From positions 62,001-126,000 of the forward strand of contig CANJUD010000003.1 of the NCBI GenBank assembly GCA_947477885.1: DNA of 64,000 bases, read 5' to 3'. The notes below the pieces were generated by a model. That model was given only the letters and a program-made list of their open reading frames with translations. It had not been told where the DNA came from and did not search any database. The DNA is from Bacteroidota bacterium. GTDB taxonomy: Bacteria > Bacteroidota > Bacteroidia > UKL13-3. How positions within the stretch are numbered: the first letter of the stretch is position 1; every line of letters starts with the position of its first letter. Shown one piece after another: positions 1 through 10,179 of this stretch. The position numbers and the translations under genes are program-made.

Positions 1-835
1 TAAAACAGAGTGCTTGTTCGGCTACACTCATTTCATTTCTTCCGGCTGATAAACGTACCACACTTTTGGGCATAATGATTCTTGCAGTGGCTATCATACG
101 AAGCATCGCATCTATTTCAACACGTTTATTATGTTCTAATGGTGTACCTTCTACAGGAACTAAAGCATTTACAGGAACTGATTCTGGGTGTATTTCCATG
201 GTTGCTAAGGTATGCAACATTTTAACTCTGTCTTCATCAGTTTCTCCAAGTCCTATAATACCACCACTGCAAACTGTCATTTTTGCTTTGCGAACATTCT
301 TTATGGTATTCAATCTGTCATCATAAGTGCGGGTTGTGATAATCTTATCATAATGATCTGACGAAGTATCTATATTGTGATTATAGGCAAAACATCCTGC
401 GTCCTTTAGGCGTTCGGCTTGCTCGTAGGTAAGCATGCCCAATGTGCAGCAAACTTCCAATCCCAAATCATTAACTTCTGTTACCATTTCCAAGATACGA
501 TCGAAGTCACTATTGTCTCGCACTTCACGCCAGGCAGCACCCATGCAAAGGCGTGATGCACCATTGTCTTTGGCTTGTTGTGCCATTCCCATTACTTTCT
601 CAAGTGACATTAAGGGATGCACATTAATGTCCGTATCGTAACGTGCGGCTTGCGGACAATAGGCACAATCTTCCTTGCATCCGCCAGTTTTTATGGATAT
701 CAAACTACTTACTTGCACTTCACTATAGGCTTTGTTCTCGCGGTGCACGGTAGCTGCATCATATACCAAATCGAGCAGTGGTCGATTATATATGTCTTGT
801 ATTTCAGATAATTTCCAGTCGTTTCTTACTATCAT
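1..835 (-). CDS. bioB: biotin synthase (3' end cut by window edge)
   Basis: The gene is absent from the ORF track because its stop lies outside the window. Reading the minus strand from ATG at 835 gives [17 protein letters not shown], then the radical-SAM cluster motif in [12 protein letters not shown] (CxxxCxxC) near residue 55, and YNHNIDTS and [11 protein letters not shown], all typical of BioB. The readable part ends in AEQALCF, a conserved stretch shortly before the usual C-terminus. The enzyme inserts sulfur into dethiobiotin using a 4Fe-4S and a 2Fe-2S cluster, the last step of biotin synthesis. No other bio gene is visible beside it. A TAAATTTG box lies about 25 bases upstream of the ATG. 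About 278 codons are present of an expected 320 or so. Confidence 0.95.
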   Translation of the reverse strand, partial: MIVRNDWKLSEIQDIYNRPLLDLVYDAATVHRENKAYSEVQVSSLISIKTGGCKEDCAYCPQAARYDTDINVHPLMSLEKVMGMAQQAKDNGASRLCMGAAWREVRDNSDFDRILEMVTEVNDLGLEVCCTLGMLTYEQAERLKDAGCFAYNHNIDTSSDHYDKIITTRTYDDRLNTIKNVRKAKMTVCSGGIIGLGETDEDRVKMLHTLATMEIHPESVPVNALVPVEGTPLEHNKRVEIDAMLRMIATARIIMPKSVVRLSAGRNEMSVAEQALCF

Positions 836-1025
836 TGTTCGGGTAAAATTTAAAGGTTCAAATTTACAACGGATATGGGGAAATTTTAATTTTTTCAATC
901 CACAAGTGGAGTATAAAGTATAAAGTATAAATTATCAAGACTTTGGGGCTCCCGCAATTAAGTGGGATGTATGCTTCCTGTAGTTGGTTTATTTATACTA
1001 AAATTACTATTATTGCATTTCATAA

Positions 1026-1486
1026 AAAGAAGCAGATTCACATACAATACTGTCTGAAACTCCAACAGAATATTATTATAACAACTCAAATAAAATTTCT
1101 GCAAAGATTATACCTTGGGAAAATAAGAAAAGGAAATTATATTATATGATTTGCATGGAAATATTACTTTTGAAACGGAAGACAATGTGAGCTTTAAGAA
1201 CTCTCAACTCTCAGCAAGACCAATTACTAATTTCCAATCAAATGGAAGCATTGCAGAAATTACTACAAAACATTATGGTACATTCGCTGTGAATCCTAGG
1301 TATGAAGATTGGTTCACTTCTGAAAACATTACCTATTTCGATACTAACAATATACCCCAATGGAGAAAATATACTCAAAATCGAAATAAAATGTATGAAG
1401 ATAGTATAAAATATTATTGGGATAAAAATAACAAGAAATGGTTGGGACGAGAAATAATTAAAGAGCAGAAAGTTCCGCGGAATTGA
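1026..1486 (+). pseudogene. decayed exported or YD-like protein gene
   Basis: Two frames together read like one broken protein. Frame 3 from about 1026 gives KEADSHTILSETPTEYYYNN and then SAKIIPWENKK. The other frame, open from 1127, gives KEIILYDLHGNITFETED and runs to a stop at 1486 through DSIKYYWDKNNKKWLGRE. The switch falls in the A-rich run around 1115-1135, which suits a frameshift. 'LYDLHGNITFETE' resembles the YD/GN pattern of the intact genes near 41.2 kb, but the rest does not obviously match them. There is no convincing start; the ORF track begins the second part at a TTG inside the motif. I infer a remnant; a fast-evolving real gene starting at 1151 is the alternative. Confidence 0.35.
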
Positions 1487-1493
1487 AAAGTTT

Positions 1494-1569
1494 GTCATCC
1501 TGAGTTTATCAAAGGGTGGGCAAACTGGAATGTGCTTCCAAACACCGTCTTCGATAAACTCAGACTGAC
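1494..1569. repeat. 76-bp palindromic dispersed repeat, copy 1
   Basis: The ends form an imperfect inverted repeat: left gtcatcctgagtttatcaaa, right cttcgataaactcagactgac. A second copy in the same orientation is at 24739-24815. It sits just beyond the stop of the S9 peptidase gene (minus strand), so it could also be transcribed as a hairpin at that gene's 3' end. Confidence 0.75.
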
Positions 1570-1575
1570 AGTCTA

Positions 1576-3765
1576 CTACTTCAAATTATCCTTTATATAA
1601 TTCGTAATCTTCACAATTAAGTGTGCACGGTCTTTACCCGTTACATTATGCAGGTGTTCGGGATATACAAAATAATCGAGTTGCTTGCCTTTTTCTACAC
1701 TTGCTTTTATGTATTTCAAACTATGTTCCCATAGCACTACATCATCGCTAGTGCCGTGTATCATCAATAGTTTCCCTCGTAGTTTATCGGCATAGTTTAA
1801 TAGGTTTGCATTCTTATATCCCTCAGGATTTTCGCTGGGCATATCCATATATCTTTCGGTATACATTATTTCATACATACTCCAATCAATTACAGGTCCA
1901 CCACATACACCTACTTTAAAAGTATTGGGAGATTTGGTCATAATAGTGGTTGTCATAAATCCACCAAAACTCCAACCGTGCACCGCCATTCTTGTGGAAT
2001 CCACAAATTCTTGTTTTTTGAGCCATTCCACACCAGTAAGTTGGTCGGCCATTTCTATAGTGCCGAGTTGCCTGTGCGTTACATTTTCAAAATCACGACC
2101 ACGATTCATGCTACCACGATTATCGACTGTGAAAACTATGTAACCTTGTTCTGCCATGGCATGCATCCAATAATCGGCACCGCCCATCCACTGGTTCACC
2201 ACCATCTGTGCGTGCGGACCACCATATAGATATACAAGCACAGGATATTTTTTATATGCTATCATATTGGATGGAGTTAATAATCGGCAATATAAATCTG
2301 TTTCATTATCGGCAGCTTTGATGGTGAAGAATTTAATATTGGGCATACTATAATCTTTCATCGGGTTTGCAGCATTCAGTAAATTCTTAACAATTTTATT
2401 TTTCGTATTATTATATAAATTAACTACGCGAGGCGTTTTTATGTTACTATATATATCAATAAAAAATGAAAAATCTTCGCTGAATATCGAACTGTGCGTG
2501 CCTTCTCCGGTATCCAATCTTAATAGCTCACCTTTTATATTTAATTTATATATATGTTTTTCAGTGGGCGTTTCTCTGGTCGATTGGAAATATATATTGC
2601 CTTTGTCATCATCGCCATAATAATCGGTAACTTCATAATCTCCAGTAGTAAGTTGTTTGTCGAAAGTACCATCTGCATTATATAAATACAAATGATTATA
2701 TCCATCTCTATTACTTTGCCAAATAAATTTATTCTTTATGTGTTTTGGGAAAATCATGGGGTGTAAAGGTTCCACATATTTATCGTGCTTTTCTTCAAAT
2801 AATGTTTTAATAAACGCACCCGATTCTGCATTGTAGCTATTGAGCCACATGTGATTCTGTTCCCGATTTACAATGGCGATAAACACTTGTGTTTCATCGG
2901 GAGACCAGCTGATATTGGTGAGGTATTGCTCGGCAGGCCCTGCAGTTTTAACTTCTATAGGTGAAGCTTTGGTAATCATATTATAAATTTTTAATTTTAC
3001 TTCATGGCTTTTATCACCAGCCATCGGGTAGCGAATCATTTTTGCTTTGCTGGGTTGGTCTTCAAGCGACACGATAGGGTAGGTAGTAACCATGCTTTCA
3101 TCCATATCATAATAGGCTAAGTGGGTGCCTTTCTGCGACCAAAAGGTACCTTTCATAATTCCAAATTCATTGCGATGCACTGCATGGCCCAGCACATTCC
3201 CATCTTTAGTAGGAGCGAATATAATATTTGCATTATTCGGATTCCCGTTTAATATAGTTTCATTATATACAGTAACAAACATGGAGTCGTTTCGGGTGCT
3301 CGCGAGATTGCTTGTTTCACTCGCAAAGTCAAAATTTTCGAAACCATTAAAATCTGCAGAATAAGGATTGCTCAGATTATCGTAAGCTAGATTATATATA
3401 AGAATTTTATCTTTATATATAAATCTAAATCGATCTTTGGACAGCCAAGTAATGGCTGGAAATTTCGGGAAGCCTGTAAAATCTTTATCATATCTTTTCA
3501 CAATTGATAAAAACTTATCTGTAGCCTCTGTGCTGTCTGTCGGTTTGTTGTCGGTGTGAGCTATGATGAGAAACTCTTTGCCATTTACTTTACCGATATA
3601 GCTATAATCATTTGTTCCTGGTATCCACTGCAATTGCTGAAGTCTGTCAGATGCAAGCGTCGTATTTTTTTTTAGCACTGCGTCTTCGATGCTCAATTGT
3701 TTTTTTTGGGCAGACAAATTGTTGCAAAAAATGCTAATAAGGATGCTAATGTATATTTTCTTCAT
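1576..3765 (-). CDS. S9 family peptidase, dipeptidyl-peptidase IV type
   Basis: The 729-residue product begins with a signal peptide (MKKIYISILISIFCNNLSAQ), so it is exported, probably to the periplasm. A DPP-IV-type beta-propeller covers roughly residues 90-450 and a C-terminal alpha/beta-hydrolase domain about 490-729. Catalytic residues can be read: Ser near 599 in GWSFGG, Asp near 674 in HGTSDD, His near 706 in YPEHLHNV. The family removes N-terminal dipeptides (often X-Pro) or cleaves oligopeptides; in Bacteroidota such enzymes process peptides before uptake. Length is normal for bacterial S9 peptidases. It is transcribed divergently from dnaX, with a TAGATTTG box in the shared 117-bp gap on the minus strand. 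Exact specificity cannot be told from sequence. Confidence 0.93.
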   Translation of the reverse strand: MKKIYISILISIFCNNLSAQKKQLSIEDAVLKKNTTLASDRLQQLQWIPGTNDYSYIGKVNGKEFLIIAHTDNKPTDSTEATDKFLSIVKRYDKDFTGFPKFPAITWLSKDRFRFIYKDKILIYNLAYDNLSNPYSADFNGFENFDFASETSNLASTRNDSMFVTVYNETILNGNPNNANIIFAPTKDGNVLGHAVHRNEFGIMKGTFWSQKGTHLAYYDMDESMVTTYPIVSLEDQPSKAKMIRYPMAGDKSHEVKLKIYNMITKASPIEVKTAGPAEQYLTNISWSPDETQVFIAIVNREQNHMWLNSYNAESGAFIKTLFEEKHDKYVEPLHPMIFPKHIKNKFIWQSNRDGYNHLYLYNADGTFDKQLTTGDYEVTDYYGDDDKGNIYFQSTRETPTEKHIYKLNIKGELLRLDTGEGTHSSIFSEDFSFFIDIYSNIKTPRVVNLYNNTKNKIVKNLLNAANPMKDYSMPNIKFFTIKAADNETDLYCRLLTPSNMIAYKKYPVLVYLYGGPHAQMVVNQWMGGADYWMHAMAEQGYIVFTVDNRGSMNRGRDFENVTHRQLGTIEMADQLTGVEWLKKQEFVDSTRMAVHGWSFGGFMTTTIMTKSPNTFKVGVCGGPVIDWSMYEIMYTERYMDMPSENPEGYKNANLLNYADKLRGKLLMIHGTSDDVVLWEHSLKYIKASVEKGKQLDYFVYPEHLHNVTGKDRAHLIVKITNYIKDNLK

Positions 3766-3882
3766 GAGTTAAAAAATTATAAATCTGTGGTTTTATGAGT
3801 ATTGGTGTAATTTGCAAATCTAATTGAAAAATTGTGGGCAAACCGAAAGGCGTTTCAATTAATTTCGCACCTTTGTAGATAA

Positions 3883-5568
3883 ATGGACAATTTTGTAGTC
3901 AGTTCGCGTAAGTATAGGCCAGCCACGTTTGATGCGGTGGTGGGGCAGAGTCACATCACTGAGACGCTGAAGAACTCGCTACGCAATAATCATCTGGCTC
4001 ATGCATTTTTATTCTGCGGCCCACGGGGTGTGGGTAAAACTACCAATGCCAGAATATTGGCGAAGGTTATCAACTGTCAAAATCTGGGTCCAAACATTGA
4101 ACCCTGCAATGAGTGCGAAAGCTGCAAATCGTTCGACAGTGGCAGCTCATTTAATATATTTGAGTTGGATGCAGCTTCCAATAATTCAGTGGAAGATATC
4201 CGTGGATTGGTGGAGCAGGTGCGTTATCCGCCCCAAGGTGTTAAGTATAAAGTATATATTATAGATGAGGTTCACATGCTCTCAACTGCGGCGTTCAATG
4301 CATTCTTGAAAACGCTAGAAGAACCGCCAGCGTATGCTATTTTTATTTTAGCAACTACTGAGCGTCATAAGATTTTACCCACTATTCTGAGTCGTTGTCA
4401 GATATTCAATTTTAATAGAATAAAAGTTGAAGATTGTGTGGCTTACCTCAAAGAAATTTGTTTGAAAGAAGGTGTGCAGGCCGATGATGAAGCCCTGCAT
4501 GTGATAGCCCAAAAATCGGATGGTGCGATGCGTGATGCCCTCACTATTTTCGATCAGTTGGTGAGTTATGCGGGGAATAATATCACATATAAAAGTGTTG
4601 CTGAAAATCTGAATATTTTAGATTATGATTATTATTTTAAAATAACAGATGCTTGCATGGGGCAAAATGTTCCCCAGTGTTTGGTAATGTTCGATGAGAT
4701 TTTGGACAAAGGTTTCGATGGCCATTTATTTATCAATGGACTATCAGAACATCTCAGAAATTTGTTGGTTTGTCGTGATACAGAAACTATTAAATTGCTA
4801 GAAGTGGCAGACTCCGTCGGAGCATTATATGCACAGCAAAGTAAAGCGGCATCTACTACATTTTTGCTCAATGCACTCAACCTTTGCAACCAAAGTGATA
4901 TACAATATAAAGCCAGCAGAAACCAACGACTATTGGTCGAGTTATTACTTATAAAACTTTGTCACATCAACAGTTTGGTTGATATAAAAAAAAACTTTGA
5001 ACTAAACCCAGTTCCTCTTGAAAGGGCTGCTATAGCTGAAAGTAAGGAGCCTGTAGCTGCCATCAATTCCAAAACACATATTGTTTCTCCTACAGTGAGT
5101 TTGGGTGGCATGTCGGCTATCTATAAAATAAAACAGAAAATTATCGACACCAAAAATAGTGTTCAAGCAGCCGAAGATTTACCACAAGCAGAAGTAAAAA
5201 TTGATATCATCACCCAGCAAATGTTGGACAATGTTCTGGCTGATTTTAAATTGCAACTAGATAGCAAAAACAAAAAAATGTTGCACAATGTATTAGACAC
5301 TTTTCAGTTTAGTTTAGGCGAAAATAATTTTATCAATATCAATATTCCAGGCAATCATAATATATCGATGATAGAGGAGTGCAAACCCGATTTGTCGCAG
5401 ATATTTTTCGATAAATATATGATACGACCGCAATTTAATATCATAGCGATTGCCTCAACCGATAAGCAAGCGTATTATTTCACAAACCAAGAAAGGTTTA
5501 AAAAATTGGCCGAAGACAGGCCGTACTTAAAGGATTTAGCCAAAAGGTTGGATTTGAGATTTGATTAA
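3883..5568 (+). CDS. dnaX: DNA polymerase III subunit gamma/tau
   Basis: This is the clamp-loader ATPase of the replisome. The N-terminal AAA+ domain shows Walker A GPRGVGKTT (46-54), four zinc-ligand cysteines at 65, 75, 78 and 81, the DEVH Walker B-like motif, and the sensor/arginine-finger sequence LSRCQ. Domain III (clamp-loader collar) follows to about 360. The remaining 200 residues are divergent and end in DRPYLKDLAKRLDLRFD, as in the tau C-terminus of Bacteroidota. At 561 residues it is of typical length. I see no obvious A-rich frameshift site that would make a separate gamma form. ATG at 3883 fits the conserved start (MDNFVVSSRKYRP). Confidence 0.96.
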   Translation: MDNFVVSSRKYRPATFDAVVGQSHITETLKNSLRNNHLAHAFLFCGPRGVGKTTNARILAKVINCQNLGPNIEPCNECESCKSFDSGSSFNIFELDAASNNSVEDIRGLVEQVRYPPQGVKYKVYIIDEVHMLSTAAFNAFLKTLEEPPAYAIFILATTERHKILPTILSRCQIFNFNRIKVEDCVAYLKEICLKEGVQADDEALHVIAQKSDGAMRDALTIFDQLVSYAGNNITYKSVAENLNILDYDYYFKITDACMGQNVPQCLVMFDEILDKGFDGHLFINGLSEHLRNLLVCRDTETIKLLEVADSVGALYAQQSKAASTTFLLNALNLCNQSDIQYKASRNQRLLVELLLIKLCHINSLVDIKKNFELNPVPLERAAIAESKEPVAAINSKTHIVSPTVSLGGMSAIYKIKQKIIDTKNSVQAAEDLPQAEVKIDIITQQMLDNVLADFKLQLDSKNKKMLHNVLDTFQFSLGENNFININIPGNHNISMIEECKPDLSQIFFDKYMIRPQFNIIAIASTDKQAYYFTNQERFKKLAEDRPYLKDLAKRLDLRFD

Positions 5569-5661
5569 TTAAATACGGTTTCATTTTCGGTTTGTATATA
5601 TATTGTCACGTTTGGGCATAAATATTTTTTAGAATTATCATATAACATACATTTTTGTGTA

Positions 5662-8034
5662 ATGAAATTATTTAAATTAACTTTATTTGTTTTTGGCTTA
5701 TTGTTTTACATAAATTCTCAAGCTCAAAATTATACACAAACAATTAGAGGAACTGTAAAAGAAAAAGAGAGTCAGTTGCCATTGGGAAATGTGGCAGTGG
5801 CTATCATTACAATCCCAACAAGTAGTATAATAGAAACAGATGCAAATGGAAATTTCAGATTCGAGCATATCCCTGTGGGCAGGCATTCGCTAAGGCTCTC
5901 CAAAGAAGGATATAAGGAAGTAGTAATACCCGATATTATAGTAAACTCAGCCAAAGAAGCTATAATAAATGTAGAGTTGGAAGAATACGTGAACAAACTT
6001 CAAGAAGTTAAAATAAAAGCTTCACCCAATGCATCCAAAACCAATAACGAAATGGTAACCGTAAGCGGCCGACTTTTCACTACAGACCAAACAAATAGAT
6101 TTGCAGGAAGCCTCGCCGACCCAAGTAGAATGGCTGCAAATTTTGCGGGTGTGTCAGGAGTTGGTGGTCAAAGAAATGATATAGTTATTCGGGGAAATAG
6201 CCCAATGGGGTTGTTGTGGAGATTGGAAGGCGTGGATATCCCCAATCCTAATCATTTCAGTAGTCAGGGTAGCACAGGTGGTCCCATTTCTATATTAAAT
6301 AATAATACTTTAGCAAGCAGCGATTTTGTGACAGGAGCATTTCCGGCAGGATACGGAAATTGCTTAAGCGGTGTTTTCGATTTGAAATTGCGAAATGGGA
6401 ATAATGAAAAAAGAGAATATACCGGACAAATAGGTTTTAATGGTTTTGAATTTGGTGCCGAGGGGCCAATTAAAAAAAGCAAACGCAGCAGTTATTTAAT
6501 TAATTATCGTTATTCTACTTTGGGAGTTTTTAGTGCGCTAGGAATTAATCTCACTTTTGCGGGAATCCCTAAGTACCAAGACCTGACAGTGAAATTAAAT
6601 TTCCCAGAAACAAAAACCGGTCACTGGCAATTCTCCGCTATAGGTGGTATAAGTTCTATTGCTTTATTAGATTCAAAACGTGATACGACAGATTTAAGTT
6701 TTGGCAATGGACGAAACAATATATATAATGGTACCGATATGGGCGTAGCAATTTTAAGTAATCAATACCGCATCAATAAAAACTCCTACATAAAAACGAT
6801 GCTATCGGCTACATATCAAAAACGTTCAACATTGGTTGATTCGCTAAGTCCAGACAATAATACTTTTTTATCGTATGCAGAAGGCACACGAAATATCAAG
6901 GGGGTTCTTCACAGTTTATATCATCAAAAAATCAATAAACGAAGCAGTGTCAGAGTAGGTGTCATTGTCAATAAAATGTATACGCATTTGCAAGATAGTT
7001 TTTTAAATAATTATGGCAAGATGCAAACGCTTCGTCAATTTGATGGTAATAATTATTTAAGTCAATTATATATAGAACATAAATATACCATAAATTCCAA
7101 ACTTACTTTAAATTCGGGATTGCATTATATATATTGGTTCATGAATAAATCAAAATCGTTCGAACCTAGGGCTGGTCTGCGTTGGGCAGTGCAGCCCCGC
7201 AAAAATTTCACTATTGGTTATGGGTTGCACAGCATGTTACAACCTTTGGAAATATACTATTCGCAGGTTTTAAATAACCAAGGTCAGTATGTAAAAAACA
7301 ATACGACATTAGATTTTAGTAAGGCCCATCATTTTGTGTTGGGGTATGAGCAAATGTTTGGAAAAACAGTTCGCTTGAAAATAGAAACCTATTATCAATA
7401 TTTATATAATATTCCTGCAGATACTGTTACGAATAGTAGTTTTACCTTACTTAATTTTGGTGCAGAGTTTAGCAGTTTGCCGGTGCGTAACAAGCTTACA
7501 AATAAAGGAACTGGAACCAATAAGGGTATTGAAATTACGTTTGAAAAAAACTTTAGCAAAGGATATTATTGGTTGCTCACCACTTCGTTTTTCGATAGTA
7601 GATATAAAACACTTTCAGGCAAAGAATATAATACTGCTTTCAATGGTAAATATGTAATAAACGCACTCATTGGGAAGGAGTGGAAAATGGGACGCAAAAA
7701 GAATAATATATTTAGTATAAACCTCAAAACCACTGTTGCTGGCGGCCGTCGTAAAACACCTACGGATTTGGACTCATCAATATATTATGGAGAACAAAGA
7801 TTTGACTATGCCCGCTCGTACGCCGACCAATACAAACAATATAGCAGAACCGATATTCGAATAGGTTTTAAATTAAATGGAAAACATGTTACTCAGGAGT
7901 GGGCGGTTGATATACAAAACGCGTTTAACCAACTAAATCCATTGACAGAGATATACGATCCAATCAAACAGCGTGTGGTAACACAATATCAGCAAAAATT
8001 TTTGCCCATCGTACTATATAGGGTACAATTTTAA
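5662..8034 (+). CDS. TonB-dependent receptor with carboxypeptidase-regulatory-like domain
   Basis: The 790-residue outer-membrane protein has a signal peptide cut after INSQAQ, a carboxypeptidase-regulatory-like beta-sandwich at about 27-110 (IRGTVKEKESQLPLGNV ... NVELEEY), a plug domain at about 115-230 (NDIVIRGNSPMGLLWRLEGVDIPNPNHF) and a beta-barrel to the C-terminus, ending VLYRVQF with the usual terminal Phe. It should import a large nutrient using the proton-motive force through TonB. There is no neighbouring SusD-like gene, so the substrate is unknown; it is not a standard SusC. The next gene is 80 bp away with its own promoter candidate. Confidence 0.9.
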   Translation: MKLFKLTLFVFGLLFYINSQAQNYTQTIRGTVKEKESQLPLGNVAVAIITIPTSSIIETDANGNFRFEHIPVGRHSLRLSKEGYKEVVIPDIIVNSAKEAIINVELEEYVNKLQEVKIKASPNASKTNNEMVTVSGRLFTTDQTNRFAGSLADPSRMAANFAGVSGVGGQRNDIVIRGNSPMGLLWRLEGVDIPNPNHFSSQGSTGGPISILNNNTLASSDFVTGAFPAGYGNCLSGVFDLKLRNGNNEKREYTGQIGFNGFEFGAEGPIKKSKRSSYLINYRYSTLGVFSALGINLTFAGIPKYQDLTVKLNFPETKTGHWQFSAIGGISSIALLDSKRDTTDLSFGNGRNNIYNGTDMGVAILSNQYRINKNSYIKTMLSATYQKRSTLVDSLSPDNNTFLSYAEGTRNIKGVLHSLYHQKINKRSSVRVGVIVNKMYTHLQDSFLNNYGKMQTLRQFDGNNYLSQLYIEHKYTINSKLTLNSGLHYIYWFMNKSKSFEPRAGLRWAVQPRKNFTIGYGLHSMLQPLEIYYSQVLNNQGQYVKNNTTLDFSKAHHFVLGYEQMFGKTVRLKIETYYQYLYNIPADTVTNSSFTLLNFGAEFSSLPVRNKLTNKGTGTNKGIEITFEKNFSKGYYWLLTTSFFDSRYKTLSGKEYNTAFNGKYVINALIGKEWKMGRKKNNIFSINLKTTVAGGRRKTPTDLDSSIYYGEQRFDYARSYADQYKQYSRTDIRIGFKLNGKHVTQEWAVDIQNAFNQLNPLTEIYDPIKQRVVTQYQQKFLPIVLYRVQF

Positions 8035-8039
8035 AAAAA

Positions 8040-8071
8040 TTGCCCCCTATATAGTAAATCACTTACCTTTG
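8040..8071 (+). promoter_or_regulatory. Bacteroidota-type promoter for the gene at 8115
   Basis: TTG at 8040-8042 and TACCTTTG at 8064-8071 are separated by 21 bases and match the -33/-7 pattern TTG-N19ish-TAnnTTTG. It would give a leader of about 35-40 bases. Confidence 0.45.
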
Positions 8072-8114
8072 AAAATTATTAATTTCATTAACAATTAAGT
8101 AACAATTTATAATT

Positions 8115-8984
8115 ATGAAAAAATTAACCTGCATCATCGCTTTTTTTGTATTGGCATTGCTTACAGAAAAAGCATATTCGCAAATCGTAGTCGATACATC
8201 AGCTACGTATATTGTAGTTAAAGCAGATGGAAGCGAATTAATTGGTAAAATTATTTCGAATGATGCCTACCAAGTAATTATTGAAACTAAAACTATAGGG
8301 CAAGTAGCCATTTCAAAATCTACCATAAAAGAAATTAGAGTTCTTAACAAAGACGTAGTAAAGTCAAAAGGTGATTTTGAATCCGGCCAAGTATTTGCCA
8401 CAAGATACTTTCTCACAACAAATGGCTTACCCGTTAAGAAAGGGGACATATATGCCCTAATACATATATTCGGGCCCGAAATTCACTATGGTGTTACCGA
8501 TGATTTTAGCATAGGCATAATGAGCTCCTGGCTGGCTACCCCTATTGTATTTGATGCCAAATACAGTATGAAGCTAGCTGATAATTTCCACTTGGGTATT
8601 GGTGCACTATTAGGCACAGGATCATGGACCTTGCCTGATTTTTATATGGCTTTGCCATTTGGTGCTGCAACAATTGGCGATAGAAAAAATAATATTACCG
8701 TGTCAGGGGGCTATGGTATAGTAGGATACGGTGGAACTAGTTCTGGGCAAACTCTATATTCTATAGCAGGGATGGCAACTATAACCAAAACAGTAACATT
8801 GGTGTTCGATTCTTTTATATTGCCTAGTGATGGCGGCTCAATTGTTGGTGGTAGTTCGATCCTTATACCAGGCTTAAGATTACAATCAAATAAAAACGCT
8901 GCATTTCAAGTGGGATTTGCACGAGTTGCTGCCTCAGGTTTTGCATTTCCACTCCCCATTCTAGGTTTTTTTATGAAATTATAA
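8115..8984 (+). CDS. exported protein, probable outer-membrane barrel
   Basis: I do not recognise the family. The 289-residue product has a signal peptide (MKKLTCIIAFFVLALLTEKAYSQ). Residues about 30-75 form a small beta-domain, VVKADGSELIGKIISNDAYQVIIETKTIGQVAISKSTIKEIRVL, of the 'DGS..G.I....' kind; a similar domain begins the protein at 42791-43288. The rest alternates Gly/Ser-rich and hydrophobic segments and ends GFFMKL, suggesting a barrel-like membrane domain. It follows the TonB receptor in the same direction, but a separate promoter candidate precedes it, so co-transcription is uncertain. Confidence 0.8.
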   Translation: MKKLTCIIAFFVLALLTEKAYSQIVVDTSATYIVVKADGSELIGKIISNDAYQVIIETKTIGQVAISKSTIKEIRVLNKDVVKSKGDFESGQVFATRYFLTTNGLPVKKGDIYALIHIFGPEIHYGVTDDFSIGIMSSWLATPIVFDAKYSMKLADNFHLGIGALLGTGSWTLPDFYMALPFGAATIGDRKNNITVSGGYGIVGYGGTSSGQTLYSIAGMATITKTVTLVFDSFILPSDGGSIVGGSSILIPGLRLQSNKNAAFQVGFARVAASGFAFPLPILGFFMKL

Positions 8985-8996
8985 GTTGGTTATATA

Positions 8997-10025
8997 TTAT
9001 ACCAAGTCCCACCACTTTTCATTCTCAAATGAATTACCAATAATATATAATTCCCCAATTTTGGGATTCACAACTGTAATTTTATCTGATGCTTGCATGA
9101 TACGTTTTATCGGGTCATTCCAATCGTGATAGGCCAATGCAAACTTGCCCCAGTGAACGGGCAGCAATACTTTTGCACCGAGGTCGATAGCGGCTTGCAC
9201 CGTTTCTTCTGGAAGCATGTGTATATAAGGCCAAGCATCGCCGTACTGACCACTTTCAAGTATAGCCAAATCGAATGGGCCATGTTTTTCTCCGATAATT
9301 TTGAACTGTTTATCATAACCAGAATCGCCACCCAAAAATATTTTATTGCCATGAATATATAATACATACGAAGTCCAGAGCGTTTCATTGCGTTTGATGC
9401 TTCTGCCTGTAAAATGCCTTGCAGGTGTGGCGATGAACTTAATTTCTTCATTAATATTTTTCTCATCCCACCAGTCAAGTTCGGTAATTTTGTTTGGATC
9501 AATTCCCCAATATTCCAGATGTGCTCCCACACCAAGCGGAGCAATTATTTGTTTGATTTTATCTTTCAACTTTATAATAGTTGGATAATTCAAATGATCA
9601 TAATGGTCGTGTGTAATTACCAATAAATCTATTATAGGTAAATCGTCAACATTATATATATCTGCACCATCAAATGATTCTACCATAAATGAAAATGGAG
9701 CCGCACTGCCACTAAAAACTGGATCGACTAATATATTATAATCTTTCGATTTGATAAAATAGGAGGAATGTCCAAACCAAACAATGGTAGGCTTGTCAGC
9801 AATTATATCTTTTAAGTTTGTTTTTACAGAAGGAAGTTTTTTTGGTGGATTTACCGATTTAGATTTGTTTAAAAAATCCTTCAGCATTTTCATTCTCGAA
9901 GCAGTTTTTAAAAGCACTTCAGTAGGTTCGATATTCTGGAAAGTGCCGTGCTTATAATTGGGTGATTGCTGTATTTTTTTTAATCTTTCCCCACTAGGCT
10001 TTCTTCCAAATGTTTTCCCAATCAT
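8997..10025 (-). CDS. MBL-fold metal-dependent hydrolase (NAPE-PLD/UlaG-like)
   Basis: The metallo-beta-lactamase motif THDHYDHLNY (HxHxDH) is clear, with WFGHSSYFI before it and the later metal ligands in TPARHFTGRS, FLGGDSGY and LLPVHWGKF. This arrangement matches the NAPE-PLD/RomA-like branch of the superfamily, whose bacterial members are mostly uncharacterised phosphodiesterase-like enzymes. The ORF track starts at 10088, but the first 21 residues (MIYIFIIHLAVIKFYPYIYII) are unlike the family; ATG at 10025 (MIGKTFGRKPSGERL) is the better start and gives 342 residues. No signal peptide is then present, so it is probably cytoplasmic. It converges on the 8115 gene with 12 bp between stops. 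Confidence 0.85.
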   Translation of the reverse strand: MIGKTFGRKPSGERLKKIQQSPNYKHGTFQNIEPTEVLLKTASRMKMLKDFLNKSKSVNPPKKLPSVKTNLKDIIADKPTIVWFGHSSYFIKSKDYNILVDPVFSGSAAPFSFMVESFDGADIYNVDDLPIIDLLVITHDHYDHLNYPTIIKLKDKIKQIIAPLGVGAHLEYWGIDPNKITELDWWDEKNINEEIKFIATPARHFTGRSIKRNETLWTSYVLYIHGNKIFLGGDSGYDKQFKIIGEKHGPFDLAILESGQYGDAWPYIHMLPEETVQAAIDLGAKVLLPVHWGKFALAYHDWNDPIKRIMQASDKITVVNPKIGELYIIGNSFENEKWWDLV

Positions 10026-10130
10026 TATAATATATATATACGGATAAAATTTTATTACAGCCAAATGTATTATAAAAATATAAATCACAAATGTAGTATT
10101 GTATGTTTACTCAAAAGAGCATAACAACCC

Positions 10131-10155
10131 ATCGATGTTAAAACCTAACATCGAT
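10131..10155 (-). terminator. 10-bp perfect hairpin after the small Lys-rich gene
   Basis: atcgatgtta and taacatcgat pair perfectly around a 5-base loop. It lies downstream of the gene at 10180 on the minus strand. No T-run follows, so it may stabilise the mRNA end or bind a protein instead. Confidence 0.35.
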
Positions 10156-10179
10156 ACAAGGCATAGAAAAAGAAAAAAA

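Noticed and set aside
943-1149. 68-residue ORF between bioB and the decayed gene
   Set aside because: No family, no start signal, overlaps the two-frame reading of the pseudogene; chance ORF is more likely.
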